Shown here piece by piece: positions 1-7,748 of a DNA stretch of 13,453 bases. Both the position numbers and the translations under genes were made by a program. Numbering within the stretch: position 1 is the first letter of the stretch; each line of letters starts with the position of its first letter. The notes under the pieces were generated by a model. The model was not told the DNA's origin and ran no database searches. It was given only the letters and a program-made list of their open reading frames with translations. The DNA is from Candidatus Acidiferrales bacterium (lineage in GTDB: Bacteria; Acidobacteriota; Terriglobia; Acidoferrales; UBA7541), in assembly GCA_030043155.1 (NCBI GenBank), contig JASHYE010000276.1, forward strand, positions 1 to 13,453, given 5' to 3'.

Positions 1-1
1 C

Positions 2-790
2 CTCAAGGACGGATTGATCCGCATTTCGGTTACCGATAGAAGCCCGGAGCGCGCGGCCGAGATCGCCAATGGCTACGTGGATGGTTATAAGAAACTCTCG
101 GCCGGCCTGGCCGTATCCGAGGCCTCTCAAAGGCGACTATTTTTCGAGCAGGAACTCGCGAAGGAAAGCGACAAGCTGGCTGACGCCGAAGAGGCCCTCG
201 CCAAGGTGGAACAGCGAACCGGTTTGATCGAACCTCAGGGGCAGGCAACGGCGGTCATACAGTCCGTGGCCGCGCTGCGGTCGCAGATTGCCGCCAAACA
301 GGTGCAGGTCGATGTCATGCGGAAATTCGCCGCCGATCAGAACCCTGATCTCCAGATCGCGGAACAGGAACTCGCCGGTCTCCGCCAGCAGCTGGCGCAA
401 ATGGGAACAGATACCAACACCCAATCGGGCGAGTTCCTGATGCCCAAGGGCACCGTTCCTCAGGCGGCTCTCGAGTACGCGCGCAGGCTTCGCGCCGTGA
501 AATACCAGGAAACAATTTTTACCTTTCTCGAAACGCAGTTCGAACTGGCCAAGATGCAAGAAGCAAAAGAAGGGTCCGTGATTCAGGTGGTCGATCCCGC
601 GGTCGCGCCGGACAAGAAATCAGGACCGCCGCGCACTCTCATCGTCTTCGGCGGATTGATTGGCGGTCTATTGCTGACGTCGCTATGGATCTTTTTCACC
701 GAGACCGTATCGCTGGCGTGCAAGGATCCGCAATCGCGCGAGCTTCTTGACCGTCTATTGCCTCGGCGAAGGGAGGGCGCGAATGCCTGA
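2..790 (+). CDS. Wzz-like polysaccharide chain-length determinant protein, 3' part (5' end outside window)
   Basis: The reading frame is open from the first codon in the window, so the gene starts upstream; the TTG at 14 is internal. The visible 262 residues begin with an ISVTDRSPERAAEIAN-type stretch typical of Wzz/GumC-like proteins. A long Glu/Lys/Gln-rich, probably coiled-coil periplasmic region follows, then a proline-bearing DPAVAPDKKSGPPR segment and one hydrophobic helix (about 25 residues, near bases 635-705), then a short basic cytoplasmic tail. This is the standard C-terminal half of a polysaccharide co-polymerase. No Walker-type tyrosine-kinase domain follows the second membrane helix, so it is the kinase-less form. 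In the family these inner-membrane proteins set polymer length together with Wzy. Its stop overlaps the start of the glycosyltransferase by 8 bases. Family assignment is confident; polymer and true start are unknown. Confidence 0.88.
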   Translation, partial: LKDGLIRISVTDRSPERAAEIANGYVDGYKKLSAGLAVSEASQRRLFFEQELAKESDKLADAEEALAKVEQRTGLIEPQGQATAVIQSVAALRSQIAAKQVQVDVMRKFAADQNPDLQIAEQELAGLRQQLAQMGTDTNTQSGEFLMPKGTVPQAALEYARRLRAVKYQETIFTFLETQFELAKMQEAKEGSVIQVVDPAVAPDKKSGPPRTLIVFGGLIGGLLLTSLWIFFTETVSLACKDPQSRELLDRLLPRRREGANA

Positions 791-1751
791 GCGTCCTCCT
801 TCTAAGGTGCTGATCACCGGCGGGCGTGAGGTGGGCGGCCTCGACGCCTTCGCGAAAGGATTAGCCGAGGGATTCACATCGCTCGGTATCGAAGCTGAGG
901 TGATCTATCCGCACAAGGTGTTCGGAATGCCGCGGGAAATGCGCGATCCGAGCGTGCTGAAAATCCTGAGCACGACGGCCGTTTTCGCCGCGCCCATGGC
1001 CCGGAGGGCGATTTGCGTCTCGCACGGAATTCCACGCGCCGACGCGCAAGGGTGGTTGAAAATGATCGCCGTTCCTGCTTCGTATAAGTTCGCAAATTGC
1101 GGACGGGATCGGCGGTTTGTGACGGCTTCGGATTATGTTGCTGTTCATTTGAGGGCGCTTTTCAATCTCCGGGTTGATGCGGTAATCCGAAATCCTCTGC
1201 AATCGATTTTTCTTGAGCCGTTTGAAGAATCCGAGCGCCGGTATCTGACCTTTGTCGGGCGCCTGATCCCGGTGAAAAACGTTCATCGCCTGTTGCCGGC
1301 CATGTGCGAACTGCAAAAGCAGAATCCGGAGTTGCGCGTCTGCGTGATCGGGGATGGCCCGCTGCGGCCGGACCTAGAGGCTTCGTTTCCGGCGGTTGAG
1401 TTCACCGGAAACCTGGGCAGCACGGATGTCCGAGCATATCTTCGCCAGACAAAGGTTTTTGTTTCTGGCAATGAAATGGAATCATTCGGGATCGTTTATC
1501 TGGAGGCTTTGAGCCAGGGTTGCGCGGTTGCAATGCCGGCGTGCGGCGGCGGACTGGAAATTGCGCCCGACCAAATTGGAAAGCGAATCCATTTGCTACC
1601 GCTCTCTCAGGACTATGGAGAGATAGCCCGTGTTCTGCATCGGGCTCTGCGGTCCGAAGCTGCTCCGTTAGCTCTGACTGCCTACTCTGCTAAAGCTGTC
1701 GCGCGATCGTACGTAGAGGTCGACTGCGGGCACATGGTTACGAGTACCTAG
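783..1751 (+). CDS. Glycosyltransferase family 4 (GT-B fold)
   Basis: A 322-residue retaining-type glycosyltransferase expected to add a sugar to the lipid-linked repeat unit at the cytoplasmic membrane face. The C-terminal donor-binding half is clear: FVGRLIPVKN (157-166), IGDGP (189-193), and an E-x7-E motif in EMESFGIVYLE (E233 and E241) followed by a small-residue-rich loop. The N-terminal half has the Gly-rich loop GGREVGGLD (13-21). The ATG at 783 is chosen over the in-frame TTG at 747 because GGGAGG sits 6 bases before it and because ATG overlaps the upstream stop by 8 bases, which suggests coupling. At 322 residues it is slightly short for GT4, and the tail after residue 290 looks divergent. 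Donor and acceptor sugars cannot be read from sequence. Confidence 0.88.
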   Translation: MPERPPSKVLITGGREVGGLDAFAKGLAEGFTSLGIEAEVIYPHKVFGMPREMRDPSVLKILSTTAVFAAPMARRAICVSHGIPRADAQGWLKMIAVPASYKFANCGRDRRFVTASDYVAVHLRALFNLRVDAVIRNPLQSIFLEPFEESERRYLTFVGRLIPVKNVHRLLPAMCELQKQNPELRVCVIGDGPLRPDLEASFPAVEFTGNLGSTDVRAYLRQTKVFVSGNEMESFGIVYLEALSQGCAVAMPACGGGLEIAPDQIGKRIHLLPLSQDYGEIARVLHRALRSEAAPLALTAYSAKAVARSYVEVDCGHMVTST

Positions 1752-1752
1752 A

Positions 1753-2967
1753 ATGCCGCTTCGGCTCCAGCTCGCCAGGCTCTTGATTGTAGTGACCTTC
1801 GTGTGGCCGTTCGTTAACACAGCGCATTTTTATCCAGACTCGACGATCGAGATCAATTTTTTCTTCGCATTCTTAGCGATTGGGCTCGCTCCAGAGGCCC
1901 TGCTCGATGATAAATGGTCTTTACTCCTGCTGATTCCTGCAGTGGGAGTTGCGGCCCTTGGGAGTTCGGTCGAAGCGGGGCTTCGCGTGATTGTTGGCGT
2001 TATCCCGCTGCTGTTTCTTCTGGGGTTGTACCGCTCGCTCGCGATTCGCGGCCGCGAATTGATTCCCCGTTTGGTCGCCTACCGGGCCCTGCAGGCGTTT
2101 GTGGGGTTTTCGGCCCTGCAGTACATAGATCAAAACTTCGTCTCAATTATTCCCGGCTGGCTCACGGATGCTCTGACCGTGCTTGTTCCCAGGTACACGT
2201 CAATTCCGTATGACGAATTTGGAATACGCGGAGTTCAGGGCTGGGCGTCGGAACCCTCGGGTGCTGCGATGACATGTTTTGCTTTTGCGACCGTTGCGGT
2301 TTTGCAGCAGCCTGAGAAGCGCTTGCGCGTTCTCGGCTTGTTCGCGGCCATGGCCCTGCTGAACAAATCGATATACGCGATCGCCCTGCTCGCCTTGCTC
2401 GGTCTCGCTCTTCTGTTCGGAATGAAGAACAAACTCGCTACTCTGTCGGCGCTCGTACCCTTAGTAGGTGGCCTCGCATATTTCATTATCCACTCGGGCC
2501 GGGTCCTCGAGTTGCGAAACAACGTCCTCATCTATGGTCTAAGCGAGACGTCGAACAGAGAGTTCTTTAGGCTCGGTCAGATCGTCTATCCATTGGCGGT
2601 TTTCCCGGGAATTTACAAACCAGTCGAGCTGTTTGGTCTCAGGATGGAGCCGATGGGATTACTGCCGTTGCTGGTTGGTTATGGCAGCTTAATTGGATGC
2701 CTTATCTACTACCGAGTAGTCATAACCAGGCTCCTATCATGCCACTTGAAATCGCTGACACTTGCTCTTGCATCCGCCGCGGTGTTCTCGTTCTTCATTT
2801 CTCCTGATTTTGTTCCAATTGCGGTGGCCTTTGCGTACACGGTCACGGCAGTGCGCAGTGAATCGTCCACCAAATCGTCATCGTGGGGGCATTGGTTGAG
2901 GAGGCTGCTAACCCTGCTGCTTGAGTCAGCGGCATACCGCCGCGGAAACGCCGTGGTGCAGAACTAG
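1753..2967 (+). CDS. Wzy-like O-antigen/exopolysaccharide polymerase (multi-pass membrane protein)
   Basis: A 404-residue protein made mostly of hydrophobic segments, with roughly ten membrane helices by eye. Between the helices are one larger polar stretch (residues about 125-175, containing PRYTSIPYDEFGIRGVQGWASEPS) and a second around 260-300. This layout, the low sequence conservation and the position between glycosyltransferases and a flippase fit a Wzy polymerase, which joins flipped repeat units in the periplasm; the RGVQGWASEPS patch resembles the conserved loop of that broad class. ATG follows the glycosyltransferase stop by one base. The TAG stop (2965-2967) is followed in the same frame by a further 51 open codons, described separately. 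Because Wzy proteins are poorly conserved, the call rests on topology and context more than motifs. Confidence 0.72.
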   Translation: MPLRLQLARLLIVVTFVWPFVNTAHFYPDSTIEINFFFAFLAIGLAPEALLDDKWSLLLLIPAVGVAALGSSVEAGLRVIVGVIPLLFLLGLYRSLAIRGRELIPRLVAYRALQAFVGFSALQYIDQNFVSIIPGWLTDALTVLVPRYTSIPYDEFGIRGVQGWASEPSGAAMTCFAFATVAVLQQPEKRLRVLGLFAAMALLNKSIYAIALLALLGLALLFGMKNKLATLSALVPLVGGLAYFIIHSGRVLELRNNVLIYGLSETSNREFFRLGQIVYPLAVFPGIYKPVELFGLRMEPMGLLPLLVGYGSLIGCLIYYRVVITRLLSCHLKSLTLALASAAVFSFFISPDFVPIAVAFAYTVTAVRSESSTKSSSWGHWLRRLLTLLLESAAYRRGNAVVQN

Positions 2968-2970
2968 GTT

Positions 2971-3123
2971 ATGGCGGAACTCTTCTGGAGTAACGGGTAC
3001 GAGTGCAAGAGACTGAATGCGGAGCGGGATACCGTACGACCTGAAGATGTTCGCCGCTGGGTCGCTGACAGACACGTGGATGATGGAACGCGCGATTTCC
3101 TATTTTTCAGGCCGATACCATGA
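2971..3123 (+). CDS. Small ORF of 50 codons, unknown; possible gene remnant
   Basis: ATG at 2971 lies 3 bases after the polymerase stop, in the same frame as the polymerase. The ORF runs 50 codons to a TGA at 3121-3123 that overlaps the next ATG as ATGA, the coupling arrangement seen elsewhere in this operon. The product begins MAELFWSNGYECKRL and ends TRDFLFFRPIP; it is charged, has no signal peptide and no membrane helix. The pattern of a hydrophobic start, GYEC and an aromatic-rich FLFFRP end is vaguely like the C-terminus of FkbM-type sugar methyltransferases, so it may be the tail of a deleted gene. No good ribosome-binding site precedes the ATG (AGG only 2 bases upstream), so translation would depend on coupling. 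Function is not recognised. Confidence 0.4.
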   Translation: MAELFWSNGYECKRLNAERDTVRPEDVRRWVADRHVDDGTRDFLFFRPIP

Positions 3124-3896
3124 GAGTGCCTCTCGTCTCAGTCATTACGCCGGTTTTTAACGCAGCGAGGTTTCTGCCGGAAACGCTTTGCTCGGTTCGA
3201 AACCAGACGTTCGGGGATTGGGAACACATCTTGGCCGACGACGGCTCAACGGATTCCTCAATAGAAATCATCCGGCGGGCAGCGGCTTTGGACCAACGTG
3301 TTCGATTCGTGAATGGAGGAAGTCAGACTGGTCCTGCAAGGACGCGTAACCGTGCACTTGAAGCAGCGGGCGGCAGGTATGTTGCGTTTCTAGACGCCGA
3401 CGATTTATGGCTTCCAGCCAAACTGGAGCGTTGTCTGGAATGGATGGCTACGAACAGCTGGCCGTTCGCCTACCACGATTACCGCCATATCTCCGCGGAC
3501 GGCAGCAGAATCAGCGGACCGATTGAGGGGCCTGACGTGCTGGACTGGAGAACACTGCATATCCGCCGAGGTGTGGGTAGCTGCCTGACTGTCGTTATTG
3601 ACCGCGGAAGAATTCCGGAATTCAAGTTTCCGTCTCACGACTGCGGTCGTCATGAGGATTTCGTTGCCTGGGCTCAGTTGGTTCGAAGAGGATACACGGG
3701 GCACCGAGTGCCGGAGGACTTGGGCCGCTACCGCATCTCAAGCGACGGAAGGAATATAAACAAACTCGGAAGCGCGATAGGGTGCTGGCGGGCCTATCGG
3801 AGAGAATCGCGGCTCCCGCTCGCCCGCGCTACCAGTTGGTGGATGCAATATGCTTGGAACGCTTACTGGATGTACCGGCGAGGAGCGTTACAGTGA
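3120..3896 (+). CDS. Glycosyltransferase family 2 (GT-A fold)
   Basis: A 258-residue inverting-type glycosyltransferase expected to extend the lipid-linked oligosaccharide in the cytoplasm. It shows the full GT2 signature: VSVITPVFNAARFLPETLCSV (split as VSVITPVFN at 6-14), DDGSTD (40-45), a GPARTRN loop (71-77) for nucleotide-sugar binding, the metal-binding DADD (92-95), and a probable catalytic-base HED at 178-180. The C-terminus is a short amphipathic, Trp/Tyr-rich segment that may sit on the membrane. It resembles the TuaG/WfgS-like subgroup, though I cannot assign a sugar. The ATG overlaps the stop of the preceding small ORF (ATGA), and the gene's own TGA overlaps the GTG start of the flippase (GTGA). 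Confidence 0.9.
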   Translation: MRVPLVSVITPVFNAARFLPETLCSVRNQTFGDWEHILADDGSTDSSIEIIRRAAALDQRVRFVNGGSQTGPARTRNRALEAAGGRYVAFLDADDLWLPAKLERCLEWMATNSWPFAYHDYRHISADGSRISGPIEGPDVLDWRTLHIRRGVGSCLTVVIDRGRIPEFKFPSHDCGRHEDFVAWAQLVRRGYTGHRVPEDLGRYRISSDGRNINKLGSAIGCWRAYRRESRLPLARATSWWMQYAWNAYWMYRRGALQ

Positions 3897-5269
3897 ACGG
3901 CGTCACGGCGCGTTTGAAGCACTTTGCTGGGCTGGATGGTGCGGTTGCGTACACTGTGCTGGCGAGACTGTGCAACATGCTGGGAAGCGCGGGGACGGTA
4001 CTGCTGATCGTCCACTTCCTGAGCCCAGCGGAACAGGGTTACTACTACACGATTCTGGGATTGGTAGCGCTGCAAACGGTTTTCGAGCTGGGGTTTTCGT
4101 TCGTGGTGCTTCAAATGGCCGCGCATGAAGTCGTTCATTTGAGCCTCCACGCTGACGGCACAATTGACGGCGATGTAACTTCGCACGCCAGGTTGGCCTC
4201 CATTCTGCAAAAAACGTTGCGATGGTACGCGGCGGCTGCGGCGGTGATGTGGATTGTGCTCCTGCCCGGCGGGATCTTCTTCTTTTCCCTGCGAGCCGAC
4301 GCAACACACGTAGCATGGAGCGGTCCTTGGAGCGTGGCGGTGTGCGCGTGCGTTGCGATGTTTATGATGGACCCACTTTTCGCGTTTCTTGAGGGCTGCG
4401 GACAAGTGCGAGAGGTTGCCAACGCGCGGTTCTGGCAATCGATCGCTGTTATGGCGGCGGCATGGACTTCCCTTGCAACCGGACATGGTCTGTATTCGCC
4501 CGCGATGGTCATGCTTGGATATGCAGGGGTGGCGGCGGGATTCGTTTGGACGCGGAGAAAGCTCTTTCTCGGGCTTTTACGTTATGACGCTGACGATCAT
4601 GCCATCTCGTGGCGGCAGGAAATCTGGTCGTTCCAGTGGCGGATCGCAGTGAGCTGGCTGTGCGCCTACTTCACCATGCAGATTTTCACGCCCTTGCTAT
4701 TCGCTTTTCGCGGGCCAGTGGAAGCCGGACAGTTGGGAATGTCCATAAGCATTGCAGGGTACCTCTCCACGCTGGCGCTGTCATGGACTTCCACCAAGGC
4801 CGCGCCATTTGGCCAAATGGCAAGTGGCCGGTGCCTTTCCCAGCTTCGGAGCTTCTTTTTACGGACGTTTCGGCAGTCTTCGGCGGTGCTGGCTGGAATG
4901 TCCTTGGCATGTGAAGGCGGGGTTGTGGGATTGCATTATTTCGTGCCCCGGCTGGCAGAGCGAATGGTGGCGCCCTGGATATTCGCGCTGCTCATCGTTG
5001 CGACGGGAGGCCGCTTTGCCGCACAGAGCATGGCTATTTATTTGCGATCGTTCAAGCGTGAGCCGTTCCTGATGCAGTCGACAGTGGTCGCAGCTCTGAC
5101 CCTTCTGTTTTCTCTGGCCGTGGTGCGAGCGTGGGGCAGCACCGGACTCGCCTTCGTGTACGTGTTCTGCACGGGGATTGTTGGCACGGCGCTTGCAGTA
5201 AAGACTTTTCGATCCTGGCAGGCGTTTAGCGCTGAGGGAGTAATGGGGACGGCAAAATCGGAAGGATGA
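3893..5269 (+). CDS. Wzx-like polysaccharide flippase (multi-pass membrane protein)
   Basis: A 458-residue hydrophobic protein with about twelve membrane helices, beginning with the typical LARLCNMLGSAGTVLLIVHFLSPAEQGYYYT pattern (helix 1 followed by a conserved polar turn) found in the Wzx/RfbX part of the MOP superfamily. These proteins move the undecaprenyl-linked repeat unit from the cytoplasmic to the periplasmic face. The GTG at 3893 is preferred over upstream in-frame starts inside the GT2 gene. GAGGAG (3880-3885) lies 7 bases before it, it overlaps the GT2 stop as GTGA, and translation from further upstream would add a polar, non-membrane N-terminus encoded entirely within the GT2 gene. 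The stop overlaps the possible start of the export gene at 5266. Substrate is unknown. Confidence 0.82.
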   Translation: MNGVTARLKHFAGLDGAVAYTVLARLCNMLGSAGTVLLIVHFLSPAEQGYYYTILGLVALQTVFELGFSFVVLQMAAHEVVHLSLHADGTIDGDVTSHARLASILQKTLRWYAAAAAVMWIVLLPGGIFFFSLRADATHVAWSGPWSVAVCACVAMFMMDPLFAFLEGCGQVREVANARFWQSIAVMAAAWTSLATGHGLYSPAMVMLGYAGVAAGFVWTRRKLFLGLLRYDADDHAISWRQEIWSFQWRIAVSWLCAYFTMQIFTPLLFAFRGPVEAGQLGMSISIAGYLSTLALSWTSTKAAPFGQMASGRCLSQLRSFFLRTFRQSSAVLAGMSLACEGGVVGLHYFVPRLAERMVAPWIFALLIVATGGRFAAQSMAIYLRSFKREPFLMQSTVVAALTLLFSLAVVRAWGSTGLAFVYVFCTGIVGTALAVKTFRSWQAFSAEGVMGTAKSEG

Positions 5270-5271
5270 AA

Positions 5272-7704
5272 ATGGTGCCACAGAATAAGGCAGTTCGGGC
5301 CATCGCGGTTTTGGCGATGCTAGTTCTCAGCGCGCCGCTTTCGCACGCCCAGGCTGGCGAACAATCGCAATCCCAGCAGATGCCCTCGCAGGCACCGACC
5401 TTACAGCAATGCGAGGCCAATCCGAATATGCCGGGATGCGAGCAATTGGCCAAGGCCACGCTTGGCTCCTCACGAGCGCAGCAGCAGCTACCGAATGGCA
5501 TAAGCGCGCCGGTCACGGTCACCACGGGTCCAAACGCGGGCACCTCGGATGAGAAATCCGCTGTTGCGAAACCAGGAAAGCCCGAACCGCCGACAGAGTT
5601 TCAGCTGCTCGTAGCCGGCTCTGTTGGACGTATGCTCCAGATCTATGGAAGCAGTTTGTTCCGTCAGCCGCCCAGCACCTTTGCGCCGCTGATGAATGTG
5701 CCGGTACCCGCCGATTACGTGATTGGTCCTGGCGATGAGCTTTACGTCCAGGTTTGGGGACAGATCAATATGGAACTGCACGCTTCGGTGGACCGCGACG
5801 GCGCAATCTACATTCCGAAAGTGGGAAGCATCACGGTAGCCGGAGTCCATTATGGCAACCTCAACGATTTCCTGCGCACTCAGATCGCCAGGATTTATCG
5901 CAATTTTGACGTCGCCGTCACGCTCGGCAAACTGCGATCCATCGATATTTACGTCACTGGCGATGCAAGCGTCCCAGGCCGGTACACGATCAGCTCTCTC
6001 AGCACGCTGGTCAACGCCGTGTTTGCGACAGGCGGCCCCTCGTCCGCAGGGTCGATGCGGCATATCGAGCTTAAGCGTGAAGGCAAGCTGATTGCTGATT
6101 TCGATATGTATGATCTTTTGCTGAAAGGCGACAAATCGAACGACGTGCAATTGCTGCCGGGCGACGTGATCTACATACCGCCGGTCGGTCCGCAGATAGC
6201 AGTAGCGGGGAGCGTAAATGTGCCGGCGATTTACGAGCTGAAGAACGTCGAAGCTAGCTTGGCTGATGTGATCGCGCTAGCGGGTGGACTAAACGAAGTA
6301 GCCGATGCGGCGAGATTGACGCTTGAACGGATCGACGACCACAAGGTGCGCAGCGTTACTGAGTATTCATTCCGGGAGGCCGCAAGTGAAGAAGTCAAGG
6401 GCGGCGATATCATTCACGTTCTTTCCATTGTGCCGCGCTTCGACAATGCTGTGACGCTTCGCGGAAATGTCACCAATCCCGGACGGTATCCCTGGCATGA
6501 AGGAATGAGGATTCGTGACCTGATCCCCAACAAGGGAATGCTCCTCACGAGGAATTATTGGCAGGCCGAAAATGCCCTTGTGAACGGCAGGACGACAGAT
6601 TATTCGCCCGCCGATCCCGGCGTGAATGCTTCCAAATTGCAGGCGGAGGCCAAGCCCGGCGCCCTTGATGTGAATGGCAGGGCGACAGATGATTCGCCTG
6701 CGGATTCCGGTGTGAATGTTTCCACATTGCAGACGGAAGTCAAGCCCGGCGCACCCGAGATCAATTGGGATTACGCTGTGATCCAGCGGCTCGATCCAGT
6801 CGACTTATCCACGCGGCTGATCCCGTTCTCGCTGCGCGGGGCTGTTTTGGATAACGACCCATCAAGCAATCTCGCCCTCGAACCCGGCGATGTTGTGACG
6901 ATCTTCTCCCAAAAGGACATTGCAGTACCGCAGACTGAGCAGACCATTTTTGTGCGTGTCGAGGGCGAGTTTAAGACTCCCGGCATTTACCGCATGCGAC
7001 ACGGTCAGACGCTTCGAGAATTGGTCAGGATGGCGGGTGGGCTGACTCCGAACGCTTACCTCTATGGCGCACAGTTCACGCGTGCGTCGGCTCGTGTGGA
7101 TCAGCAGATGGCGCTAGACAGAACGGTTGAGACTATTGAGGCGCAGGTACAGGAGATGTCGATTGCAAATGCGCGGTCGAATCCGGATCAATCTGCGGCG
7201 CTCACTACGCAATCGCAAGCTCAAGAAGCCCTGGTCCGGGAATTGCGATCGGCAAAAGCAACGGGCCGCGTGGTGCTGGCTCTCAGCCCGTCGGACGACA
7301 CTGTGTCAGCCCTTCCTCCCATTCCTCTTGAGGATGGCGACCGTCTTTACGTTCCGCCAAAAAGCCAACTTGTCAGCGTGGTCGGCTCCGTTTTCGACCA
7401 AACTTCATTCGTGTACCGCAAAGGCGAAACAGTGGGCTACTACCTGCGCGAGGCTGGCAACGGCAACGGTAATGCCGATACGAAGCACCTTCTGCTTGTG
7501 CGGGCGAACGGGTCAGTTCTAGGCGGGTCCGTTACGGAGTACAAGTGGTGGCGCAAAAACATCAAATCCGTCCTGATTCTGCCGGGCGATACGATCGTCA
7601 TCCCTCCAAAACTTCAGGTGGGCGGCGTCGGCAGGGCAATTCGGGATTGGGCTACTATAGCTTCGCAAGCCTCAATCAGCGCAGCAGTGATTGCTGTCCA
7701 CTGA
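5272..7704 (+). CDS. Wza-like polysaccharide export protein with several SLBB domains
   Basis: An 810-residue exported protein. It has a signal peptide (residues 1-26, cut near HA-QA) with no lipobox cysteine, so it is not a lipoprotein like E. coli Wza. After a low-complexity Gln/Pro linker with two cysteines (C47, C56), the Poly_export domain spans about 146-222 (ADYVIGPGDELYVQVWG). SLBB-type repeats start near 225, 309, 395, 560 and 702, recognisable by VxGxVxxPGxY patterns and LxPGDVIYIPP ends. Long Ala/Gln-rich and duplicated linkers separate the later ones. The C-terminus (after 770) is weakly hydrophobic and could be membrane-associated. ATG 5272 is preferred because GGAAGG is 6 bases upstream; the alternative ATG 5266, overlapping the flippase stop, would abut that site directly. 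Expected role: channel or periplasmic scaffold for polymer export. Confidence 0.88.
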   Translation: MVPQNKAVRAIAVLAMLVLSAPLSHAQAGEQSQSQQMPSQAPTLQQCEANPNMPGCEQLAKATLGSSRAQQQLPNGISAPVTVTTGPNAGTSDEKSAVAKPGKPEPPTEFQLLVAGSVGRMLQIYGSSLFRQPPSTFAPLMNVPVPADYVIGPGDELYVQVWGQINMELHASVDRDGAIYIPKVGSITVAGVHYGNLNDFLRTQIARIYRNFDVAVTLGKLRSIDIYVTGDASVPGRYTISSLSTLVNAVFATGGPSSAGSMRHIELKREGKLIADFDMYDLLLKGDKSNDVQLLPGDVIYIPPVGPQIAVAGSVNVPAIYELKNVEASLADVIALAGGLNEVADAARLTLERIDDHKVRSVTEYSFREAASEEVKGGDIIHVLSIVPRFDNAVTLRGNVTNPGRYPWHEGMRIRDLIPNKGMLLTRNYWQAENALVNGRTTDYSPADPGVNASKLQAEAKPGALDVNGRATDDSPADSGVNVSTLQTEVKPGAPEINWDYAVIQRLDPVDLSTRLIPFSLRGAVLDNDPSSNLALEPGDVVTIFSQKDIAVPQTEQTIFVRVEGEFKTPGIYRMRHGQTLRELVRMAGGLTPNAYLYGAQFTRASARVDQQMALDRTVETIEAQVQEMSIANARSNPDQSAALTTQSQAQEALVRELRSAKATGRVVLALSPSDDTVSALPPIPLEDGDRLYVPPKSQLVSVVGSVFDQTSFVYRKGETVGYYLREAGNGNGNADTKHLLLVRANGSVLGGSVTEYKWWRKNIKSVLILPGDTIVIPPKLQVGGVGRAIRDWATIASQASISAAVIAVH
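6580..6759 (+). repeat. 90-bp in-frame tandem duplication inside the export protein gene
   Basis: Two adjacent 90-base units, 6580-6669 and 6670-6759, align without gaps. By my count they match at 74 of 90 bases and 21 of 30 residues (residues 437-466 and 467-496 of the export protein). Each unit starts VNGR, continues T-D-x-SPAD-x-GVN and ends KPGA plus two residues. They form a hydrophilic linker between an SLBB-type domain and the conserved INWDYAVIQRLDP segment. Confidence 0.9.
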
Positions 7705-7712
7705 TACGCGGG

Positions 7713-7741
7713 GATTATGTTACCAAGTCGGACACATAATC
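7713..7741. promoter_or_regulatory. Inverted repeat straddling the promoter spacer, possible operator
   Basis: GATTATGT (7713-7720) and ACATAATC (7734-7741) are perfect 8-base inverted copies separated by 13 bases. The left arm ends on the first base of the -35 box and the right arm ends one base before the -10 box. No T-tract follows, so it is not a typical terminator. The 21-base centre-to-centre spacing (two helical turns) would suit a dimeric regulator. Confidence 0.35.
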
Positions 7742-7748
7742 ATATAAG
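7720..7748 (+). promoter_or_regulatory. Putative sigma70-type promoter upstream of the sugar transferase
   Basis: TTACCA (7720-7725, 4 of 6 to consensus) is separated by exactly 17 bases from TATAAG (7743-7748, 5 of 6). Transcription would start near 7755 and give a leader of about 315 bases before the GTG at 8070. The call is based on match and spacing only. Confidence 0.4.

Noticed and set aside
3863..4512. Long minus-strand open frames opposite the flippase gene
   Set aside because: Products are low-complexity and Arg/His/Pro-rich, typical of antisense reading of a GC-rich membrane-protein gene; no start signals or motifs.
5488..6150. 220-codon minus-strand frame opposite the export protein gene
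   Set aside because: Overlaps the Poly_export/SLBB coding region completely and shows no recognisable domain or ribosome-binding site.
7545..7739. 64-codon frame overlapping the end of the export gene
   Set aside because: Mostly inside the export protein coding sequence in another frame, with no ribosome-binding site or protein-like features.
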